From: Pollenia angustigena
Lineage: Eukaryota > Arthropoda > Insecta > Diptera > Polleniidae
DNA: 64,000 nucleotides
Reading direction: 5' to 3'
Assembly (NCBI GenBank): GCA_930367215.1
Contig: OV884059.1
Span: 224,749,803 to 224,813,802 of the forward strand
Both the position numbers and the translations under genes were made by a program. Each line of letters begins with the position of its first letter. Position 1 is the stretch's first letter. This document shows positions 56,033 through 64,000 of this stretch, in pieces. Below the pieces are notes generated by a model. That model had not been told where the DNA came from. It searched no databases and was given only the letters and a program-made list of their open reading frames with translations.

Positions 56033-57045
56033 AATAAAAACTGGGAATTAAGCACGAATAGCAAAATCTTTTGAAATTAAAATTTTGTATTCCCAAAAAT
56101 TTAAATTACTTTTTGAAAATAAACAGGCAAGTGCACGGCCTAAAAAACACTTAATTGACAACATCTTTTGTAAGTTGTTGTTGTTTTTATTTTGTTTTTC
56201 TTAACCTACTTACAACTACAATTAATGTTGAGAGAATTTCAACTAATTGTAGTGGGGAATGTAAGATGAGATAAACCCACTGTTGTTTATTGTTGATGTG
56301 TTTTGTTCAAGCTTTGATATTGTTGCAAGTAGAACTGTTGCTATAATTCTTATACGTTTAACAGTTTTATTTGGTATAATATCTTTAGTTTGTCTAAAAT
56401 CTTTATGGATGAAGTTTCCTGATGATCTGGCCTAAGCAACCAGTGAAATGCATAGGAATAGCTTATCCCATCAACAATAAATTTCAAGTGTTTTTGTCAA
56501 GAATAAAAACTGGGAATTAAGCACGAATAGCAAAATCTTTTGAAATTAAAATTTTGTATTCCCAAAAATTTAAATTACTTTTTGATAATAAACAGGCAAG
56601 TGCACGGCCTAAAAAACACTTAATTGACAACATCTTTTGTAAGTTGGTGTTGTTTTTATTAACCTACTTACAACTACAATTAATGTTGAGAGAATTTCAA
56701 CTAATTGTAGTGGGAAATGTAAGATGAGATAAACCCACTGTTGTTTATTGTTGATGTGTTTTGTTCAAGCTTTGATATTGTTGCAAGTAGAACTGTTGCT
56801 ATAATTCTTATACGTTTAACAGTTTTATTTGGTATAATATCTTTAGTTTGTCTAAAATCTTTATGGATGAAGTTTCCTGATGATCTGGCCTAAGCAACCA
56901 GTGAAATGCATAGGAATAGCTTATCCCATCAACAATAAATTTCAAGTGTTTTTGTCAAGAATAAAAACTGGGAATTAAGCACGAATAGCAAAATCTTTTG
57001 AAATTAAAATTTTGTATTCCCAAAAATTTAAATTACTTTTTGATA
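56033..57045. mobile_element. terminal-direct-repeat element expanded to three repeats (unit C)
   Basis: The 86-bp repeat occurs at 56,033, 56,502 and 56,960, enclosing two inner segments (periods 469 and 458 bp). The second inner segment matches that of B; the first has an 11-bp difference near 56,185. This explains 469 bp of the B to C offset. Confidence 0.7.
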
Positions 57046-58130
57046 AAATTAAAATATTCAAAATATTAAGTTTTTAAAATTTTTAGTAATCAATATAATC
57101 ATTTTGGTAATAGGTGCAAAATCAACAAATGGGTTGCTTGATTCTATGAATTTGGTATGAATTTGGTGATTAGAGACAATTTTTAATTTTTTCTGTGTTG
57201 CTTTGCTTGATCTGGAATGTTTTAAATTTTGAGTTAATTCAGTATTGTTGAACAAGTGCGAAAGGTTTTTAAACAGCAATACATATTATAGGTTTTAGCC
57301 TTGAGTTTTTTTTTTTTTTTAATTAACAAAATTATTTTTATTTGCTAATAATTGCTTATTTATTTCAGCTAGAGTTCGTTCATTTAAAAAAAAAAATTAA
57401 AAAACTATACAAAAGAAATAAAGCAAATAAAGAAACAAATAAATAAATTTATTTGTCTTAAAACATGTTTTTTATAATTGCGTGCCAAATTGTTTCTAGT
57501 TCATCTCGGCACCGGTTTAGGTTTTAAGTCTAGCCGAAATTGTGGACCAACTTTTTTAAAAATATCTAGAATCCACATTATTAACTTTTTAAATGATACT
57601 TTTTGTTGTTCAAATACCAACGTAAAATTGGTAGCGGAATGCACCGATAGAACAACTTTATTTTAAACAACTAGAAATAAATTACAAACTTTCATGAAAA
57701 TCGGTCCATTTTTTACAACAGATTCCAATATCACAATTCGTTTCGGCTTTAGTTAGGTGCTCATACATACATACTATTTTTTGGACGACAATCATCTATT
57801 TTAACTGGCTGTCATTTATAAAATTTGTGTCCTCTTTTATAATCTTTTTTCATAATCTGTCATCTTTGTCCTCTTTATTGTTAAAAGCATGACCAAAATT
57901 TGCTTTTATTTTTATAAATTAAAATAAATTTTATTTCACGGCGATCACCGGTTTTTTCTGTCAAATCGAATGGAAAATCTCGTGCCATGCTTGTTCTGTT
58001 CATACTCCTACTGAACTCGCATACACTTGCAGTATACAATTTTGAATAAGTTAGTGCAATGCATGTTTAAGTTTCGTTATTTTTTTTTATCTAATTTTAC
58101 TTAAGTAGGTAAATGTAAATTTTTATAGTT
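57046..58130. other. AT-rich unit sequence without genes (unit C)
   Basis: Equivalent to 39,936-41,019. Nothing further recognised. Confidence 0.4.
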
Positions 58131-58569
58131 GGGGTATTCACAAGGTGTGCTATCATGTTATATTGTCATTAAGTTCTAACATTTTACAATGGTTTACAAA
58201 TAATGTTGTTGCTTTGTAAAGAACACGTGTCTTAAATCAATAGAACTTTGCTTGTTATGTTTATTGTGCTCTCGTAATGAATCCGAAGAGTCCTGCGCTG
58301 AACGGCAGAGCCGAGCCGCATTAGTGTTTGTTGCCGTCGCCGTTGATGGTATAGTTTTATCCTGCTTATTTTTTGCAACAAAACACTTGCGGCGTCAAAT
58401 TATATATTATTTTTGGTAAATATTTATTTTTTATATTTGTTTTAAATCAGCTAGTTTAAATTATGTCAGCTAGTTTAAATTAGTCTAAATTATGAGGGGT
58501 TGTTCACAACAGCCGTATTTTTTCATGTTACTTTTTTAAGACTTTTGACTATATGACACCTTGTGAATC
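58131..58569. mobile_element. MITE with TIR ATTCACAAGGTGT (unit C)
   Basis: As at 41,020, including the same missing outer bases at the right end. Confidence 0.7.
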
Positions 58570-58777
58570 GTATATCGTCGGCTTAATATGCAAGCAAACC
58601 TGCTAACTCCCTTGCAACAAATTGTACAGGAAAAACTTTTTATATTTCCTATTTGCTGCTTGAGAGACAACAAAGTTGATTTGACACACTTCATATCTTC
58701 AAAAAGCGAGACAGAACTTAACGTTTTCAACATACACTAAACAAGTTTACTGTTCATCGTTTTTTTTTTTCAGAATT

Positions 58778-59014
58778 GACTTTATACACTACCAGACTAT
58801 TATATTGTATTTTCTTGTTACATTTTACCTTAGCTTTCCTTTGGAAAGCAATGAGGTATATTTTATGTACAGAAAAATGTACAATTATTAGACACCAGCA
58901 GAATGTAATGCATTTTCTGGCCCGCTACGGCCTTCGTCAGCATTCTTTGTGTCACACTGGATAGTGATACTTTATAAATTGAATGTATTTAATAGTCTGG
59001 TAGTGTATAAAGTC
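58778..59014. mobile_element. MITE with perfect 25-bp TIR (unit C)
   Basis: Third copy of the element at 15,635-15,871. Confidence 0.8.
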
Positions 59015-60176
59015 ATTTTTGAAAAATTTAAGGATTAGAACTATTAAAAAAAGCTTTATAAAATACATTAAATTTCAGTTATGTATTTTATAAAGCTCAT
59101 AGAATAAATTCGAAAAAACAAAAATGTTGAATATAATTTTATAAAATTTTAAATCTTTACTAAGGGCCAGCAAAGCGGACCGGGTCCAGCTAGATATTAT
59201 ACTATAGTAACCTTCGGAAGGAAATAATTCCCACACAGAAAAAATTATTGCCATTTTTTTCAATTGATAGTGATTTTTGAATTTTAAAATAAATTTGATT
59301 ACGTTCTTAATTGATTGAATTAAAAAAAAATATTTTTTTTTCAATTAAAATTTTACTTGATTTTAAGCTTAATTTTAATTATAAGTTTAATTGAATCAAT
59401 CAACTCGGTTGTTTGAATTGAACACTTTGTTGGATTCTCCTTGTTGCTTTCCTCCCTCATCAACAGTTTGCGAAAAATGTTACAAGTGCAACCAACATCT
59501 TTATAAATTTATTGTCTTTGCCCTTACATGTACATACACACATGTTTTTGTCATCAAAAAGAACAGTAAGCGTCGCGTGCAAAAAAAAACTATCAACAAG
59601 TAAAAAATGAACTTAAATTTGTTATAGACGAATTACAATTATGTATGACCACCAACAATGTCAATAATGAGCCTACATACTATGTATATTATGCGTAAAA
59701 TAAAAAATCGCCTTGTGGCTGACCACAGTGTTGACGGTGGTTATGGTCGCAATCGAAATTTGGTGTTTATTTTCTTTTTTTGTTAATTCTTGAATATTTT
59801 TTGGCGTCATTTCGTGTTGTGCGTTTAAAGTGAATAGGTGAAAAAAAGTACAGCCAAATTACACAACAAAAAAAGTTTTTTGTTTTCAATCTGGAATACC
59901 CTGAAGAATCAGAGTTATTCTACAATTTTATACAAAGTTGTATGTATGAAATTCCTCTGTCAAAAAAATCTTCCAAAATTTGTACAATTAAGCATGAGCT
60001 ATTACAATTAAACAAATAAAACAAGTTATTTTTAAACCATATTTAAATAAAACATATATTTTAAATTATAATTCAGTTTTAATTGACCTTTTACAATAAT
60101 ATTTTGATTATTTTTAATTTTAAGCTCCAGGTCTTTTTTTTTATATAAAAAATATTAATTTATTTAATTATTTTTT
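59015..60176. other. AT-rich unit sequence (unit C)
   Basis: Equivalent to 41,904-43,065; no gene. Confidence 0.4.
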
Positions 60177-60211
60177 CGATATTTCGCTAACCTTTGGTTA
60201 GCATCCTCAGG
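60177..60211 (-). ncRNA. hammerhead-like ribozyme core (unit C)
   Basis: Identical to the cores at 17,035 and 43,066. Confidence 0.65.
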
Positions 60212-60578
60212 AAATTAAATTTACAATATTTTTATAACACAAACAAAAATAATTATGGAAAAAATTATTTCAAAAATTAAATTCAAAAACCTATTTGTCA
60301 TAAAATTAATTTCAAAACCCATATAACATAAAATAAAAATATTATAACTAGAGTATAACATTGTATATAAACTGAAAAAACATTTCCTATCCTTAAACCA
60401 AATTCAAAAAATCAATTCATATAAAATGAAAAAATAATTTCCCTACTATAAAACGAATTCAAAAACCATATTTACAATAATAAATTCTGACTAAAGAATA
60501 ATACCATAATAGGTATATAACAATTTTTATAAATTAAACTTATTTTGTATCTAACATATTTATATAAATCTATTTATT

Positions 60579-61100
60579 CTATCTCTTAATAACTAAATTT
60601 CTATAACTACTAGCTATATTTTCTGTGTCTGCTTTGAAATTCATTCTTTGTGCTGTTGGTGTATTGATTATGTGTAACATTTCTAATATATATCTACGTT
60701 TGTAGTTGGTTTCAGTGTTTAAAACTGATGCATTTTCAAAATTTGGATAGTGATTCAATTCATAACAATGATGAGACAATGCTGTTTTTTTAGAATTAAT
60801 GTTTCTATGTTTTTGATCTGATCTATGTCCAGCAACTCTAGTCCTTAATTTATTTTTTGTCGTACCTATATAAACCTTGTCGCAATTTGCATTATCATTT
60901 CCGTTACAAGGAATTTTGTAGATAATGTTTGACATATCCCATTTATTTATTCTATCTTTTGTCTTGCTGAATAAACTATTTACCGTGTTGTAGGCCTTAA
61001 AAGTCACTTTATATTTGTTAGTGTCAAAGATCTTTGATCTCTTAATTCTTTCCGATATGTTTGGTATATACGATATCGATTTGTATATTTTCGGTTCCAT
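60579..61100 (-). CDS. Penelope-like element GIY-YIG endonuclease half (unit C)
   Basis: Same 173-residue frame as unit B with IIYKIPC, VYIGTT and LRTRVAGH, without breaks. Its RT half would lie to the right of this window if the array continues. The hexamer tract and the pogo-like MITE follow at 61,101-62,481. Confidence 0.9.
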   Translation of the reverse strand: MEPKIYKSISYIPNISERIKRSKIFDTNKYKVTFKAYNTVNSLFSKTKDRINKWDMSNIIYKIPCNGNDNANCDKVYIGTTKNKLRTRVAGHRSDQKHRNINSKKTALSHHCYELNHYPNFENASVLNTETNYKRRYILEMLHIINTPTAQRMNFKADTENIASSYRNLVIKR

Positions 61101-61134
61101 TACAATTGTATTAGTATTACTATTAATATTACTA

Positions 61135-62481
61135 CAGTATAACCCGGTTAATTACCCCACGCTTAAATGCCTTTCACGCTTATTTACCTCGAGTTTTAAA
61201 TCCCCGATTTTTTTCTTCAATTTTTAGACAAAAATCCACGTTTAATTGCCATACGCTTAATTACCCGATTCGGATAATTGCCTTAAAAATTTAACTCCCA
61301 AAACAAAATTATACCTAAATTTCATTCGTTTAATTGCCTCAGTACTATTTGACAAAAACACAGCAAGTAATGTAACCAAGTTTTACATGTTAATAATTTG
61401 AAAATATGCACTAAAATTTTTTTAAAAAAATATGCCTAAAAAACAAAATGTGGCTTGATTAAAAGCAAAATATTCAACAAATTAATATTTGCATTTAAAG
61501 TTATGTTATGCGATCAAGATTCATATAAGAGTTATATATAATCTAGATACACCAAATTTATAAGATATTTTGTCTTAAAGAGATTAAACTTTGAAGTTTG
61601 CATGGGGACTATGTTTCGTTTTTATGACAATTAAACGTATTTACCCAATTTTATCAAATTATCTAAAAACTGCTACCTTAACTTTTCGCATAAGGTTTAC
61701 ATGGACATACAACCAGCAAGATGGATGGACGGACGGACGGACACGAAAAGATTACCTAAACAAGTGTTTCTGATTCGATCGTTTACTAAACGATGCGTCT
61801 AGGTTTCTATGTTATAAGTTGCGAAAAACATTTATCTTCAGCAAAAACTTGCTATGGCTTAAAATTCTACAGTGAAAATTTAATGTAGGTGGCGAAATTA
61901 AGGCAACAGAAAACTCATCTGTTAACCAGATTTTTAAGCAATTTTTTTATTTATTTTTTAAAAACTTAAAATATGTGTGCAAAAAAAATGCAGCAATGGC
62001 TACAATATGGAAATTATTTACAAACAAATCGATACCAAAATTCATTAAAAGCTCTAAACGCATAAATATATTGTTTCTGCTTTCATTGGTCGCACAAGAA
62101 AAACCATGCAATTGCATATTTACGTCTTCCATGTGTAGTAGTAGGATATGACAGAATATCTTAGAAAGCACTACAGACAAAATTTAAGACAACAAATCCC
62201 ATTGTTTTTTATTGCTATCTCTTAAGATTAAGCTGATACATGTAAAAATTCCTTTCTTAAATTTTTTCATACATCAAAGTTAAGTTATCTTGTAAATAAA
62301 TACGTCTAATTACCTCACTGAGGTAATTAAACGAATTCGCTTAATTACCTCAATGAGGTAGTTAACCGTATTCTTATTATTACCTCAACGAGGTAGTTAA
62401 GCGTATTCGTTTAAATGCTTACCCCGCATAATTACCCAAAAATATTGGCATTTTTGTCGAGGTTATTATCCGTGGAATACG
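61135..62481. mobile_element. pogo-like MITE (unit C)
   Basis: TA at 61,133-61,134 and 62,482-62,483; same ends and palindromes as in unit B. Confidence 0.85.
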
Positions 62482-62483
62482 TA

Positions 62484-62638
62484 TTACTATTACTATTAAT
62501 ATTACTATAACTATTACTTTTACTATTATTATTACTATTACTATTACTATTACTTTTACTATTACTATTACTATTACTATTACTATTACTATTACTATTA
62601 CTATTACTATTACTATTACTATTATATATATATATATA
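62484..62638 (+). repeat. (TTACTA)n between pogo MITE and RTE (unit C)
   Basis: Two hexamers or so longer than in B, then a TA run. Confidence 0.95.
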
Positions 62639-62639
62639 T

Positions 62640-64000
62640 TTATTCCCGTCGTTCCAAATTGGAGCATAGGGCCATTACAAATATATTCCATTGTGATCTA
62701 TTACAAGCTATTAGTTTGATTTCGTTCCAGGATTTTCGTGTAGATGCCACCTCAGAATCCAGCTGTCTTCTCCACGTGTGGGCGGGTCTTCCTCTTCTTC
62801 TAGTACCCTGTGGGTTCCAGTCAATGGCTGCCCGTGTTAGGTCATCTGCTGGTTTACGTAGTGTGTGACCTAGCCAGTTCCACTTACGTCTTAGTATTTC
62901 GGTGCGCAGAGGAGTTTGTTTTGTGACTGTCCATAGGTCGAGGTTGGATATCACATTTGGCCAAAATATTTTCAAAATTCTCCTCAGACATTTATTGGTA
63001 AAAACTTGAAGTGAAGTTATGTCGCGCGCAGCAGCATTCCAGGTTTCACATCCATACAATAGGGTTGACTTTACACTGGAGTTAAATAAGCTGATTTTCG
63101 TTCTAGTTGATATATGAGAAGCCTTCCATACAGGACGCAGGAGGCCAAAGGACCGTCGGGCACAGTTGATACGGTTTACTATATCCTCACTTGATCCTCC
63201 ATTGTTGCTGATAATACTGCCGAGATAGCAGAAGCTGTTAATATCCTCAAGCACGGTGCCATTCATCTTAAGGTGCTGCTTGTTGTCGGTGTTCACACGC
63301 ATGGATTTAGTCTTGGATATGTTTATTTTCAGTCCTGCTTTCGCTGTCGCCGCTTCTAGCAATCCTAGCTTTCGAGACATGTCGCTGTACGTGTGTGCCA
63401 GGATACAGATGTCATCGGCGTAATCTAAATCACCTAACCGCTTGTGTAGGCTCCATTGAATTCCAGAGGAGTTTTCTGTTGCGGTCTTCATCACCACATC
63501 AAGTACAATGTTGAAAAGTAGAGGCGACAAAACGCAACCCTGCCGTACCCCGGTGTTTACATTTATTTTATTGCCAAGATTGTTTTCATGGAGTACTCTA
63601 CATGTAGACCCATTGTATAGACTTCTAATAAGCGAGACAAGTTTCGGTGGGGTGCCTTTGCATTCTAATGCCTTCCATATGGTGTGATGGGCGAGCTTAT
63701 CAAATTCTTTTTCGAAGTCTATGAAAACTAGATATAAGGGGGATCTCCACTCCACAGACTGTTCAACGATTACTCTTAGGGTATTCACTTGGTCCACACA
63801 GGATTTTCGTGGTCGAAAGCCAGCTTGTTCCGGACGGAGATCTGGTTCCAAGGCACTGAGTCGGCCTGTGATGATATGCGCTATCACCTTATTAACCATA
63901 CTCAGAAGAGTGATTCCCCTCCAGTTGTTGCATTCCGACAAATTTCCCTTTTTTGGTACTTTCACAATGATTCCCTCCTTAAGCTCGTCATGCAGGCACT
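62640..64000 (-). CDS. RTE-like reverse transcriptase, partial at window edge (unit C)
   Basis: RT and C-terminal part of the same polyprotein as 45,309-48,500. The frame is open through the window edge (upstream codons read CLHDELKEGIIVK), so no start should be assigned. Has D in FIDFEKE with the derived Glu, GVRQGCVLSPLLFN and YADD. Unlike B it keeps the natural C-terminus IFVMALCSNLERRE with the stop at 62,640-62,642. Confidence 0.92.
   Translation of the reverse strand, partial: CLHDELKEGIIVKVPKKGNLSECNNWRGITLLSMVNKVIAHIITGRLSALEPDLRPEQAGFRPRKSCVDQVNTLRVIVEQSVEWRSPLYLVFIDFEKEFDKLAHHTIWKALECKGTPPKLVSLIRSLYNGSTCRVLHENNLGNKINVNTGVRQGCVLSPLLFNIVLDVVMKTATENSSGIQWSLHKRLGDLDYADDICILAHTYSDMSRKLGLLEAATAKAGLKINISKTKSMRVNTDNKQHLKMNGTVLEDINSFCYLGSIISNNGGSSEDIVNRINCARRSFGLLRPVWKASHISTRTKISLFNSSVKSTLLYGCETWNAAARDITSLQVFTNKCLRRILKIFWPNVISNLDLWTVTKQTPLRTEILRRKWNWLGHTLRKPADDLTRAAIDWNPQGTRRRGRPAHTWRRQLDSEVASTRKSWNEIKLIACNRSQWNIFVMALCSNLERRE

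Larger units (their letters stand above)
50261..64000. repeat. composite repeat unit, copy C (runs off the window)
   Basis: Nearly identical to B base for base where compared by eye, with scattered single differences (for example TTCGCTATG at about 34,070 against TTTGCTATG at about 50,689). It shares with B the copia stop, the RT Glu and the terminal-direct-repeat element. Ends inside the RTE-like LINE. Confidence 0.93.

Noticed and set aside
1..64000. tRNA, rRNA and host protein-coding genes
   Set aside because: I looked for cloverleaf-type and rRNA-like segments and for non-TE exons and recognised none.

Overview
The window looks like heterochromatin-like or repeat-dense genomic DNA of an insect, most probably a higher fly. 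Reasons: very AT-rich sequence with ATAC/ACAT-type microsatellites; a piggyBac-type transposase interrupted by two short (45 and 66 bp) introns; an R1-clade LINE tail, an RTE-like LINE, a Jockey/CR1-group LINE, Ty1/copia and Penelope-like retroelements; and hAT and pogo MITEs. No host gene, tRNA or rRNA was recognised. Placement in flies is inference; insect is safer than any genus.

Left part (1-8.8 kb): an internally deleted mariner-like transposase (434-948), two candidate MITEs, a GGTACTTTTT tandem array on the + strand (2.6-3.9 kb), and a structurally complete but mutated piggyBac-like element (4,522-7,236) with TTAA target duplication, perfect 14-bp TIRs and three exons. An AT-rich stretch and a 2 x 180 bp tandem duplication follow.

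Right part (8.9-64 kb): three copies (A from 8.9 kb, B from 33.6 kb, C from 50.3 kb to beyond the window) of one ~16.6 kb composite unit repeated head to tail. In + order a unit holds: truncated Jockey/CR1-group LINE tail, (TTACTA)n, Penelope-like (PLE) reverse-transcriptase half, AT-rich MITE-like DNA, copia RT/RNase H fragment with polypurine tract and LTR start, inverted GGTAC array, several MITEs, PLE 3' end with a hammerhead-like motif, PLE GIY-YIG endonuclease half, a pogo-like MITE, (TTACTA)n, RTE-like LINE, (TTACTA)n, R1-like LINE tail. B and C share derived mutations absent from A. Private events are a 1,149-bp hAT MITE in A, a 9.6-kb LINE in the nest between A and B, and an extra R1-like copy in the nest between B and C.

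The main structural result is that the RT half of one unit and the endonuclease half of the previous unit read as two halves of one PLE. They are separated inside a hexanucleotide (AATAGT)n tract that encodes Asn-Ser repeats in frame. Between the halves lies a nest of LINEs of three clades and a pogo MITE, each flanked by (TTACTA)n. The tract therefore behaves as a shared insertion hub and a likely substrate for unequal exchange that amplified the unit. The RTE-like ORF of copy B (48,500 down to 45,309) and the PLE endonuclease ORFs of B and C are the only long reading frames without internal breaks. Near-identity of B and C could also reflect an assembly or haplotype duplication; this cannot be settled from the sequence alone.
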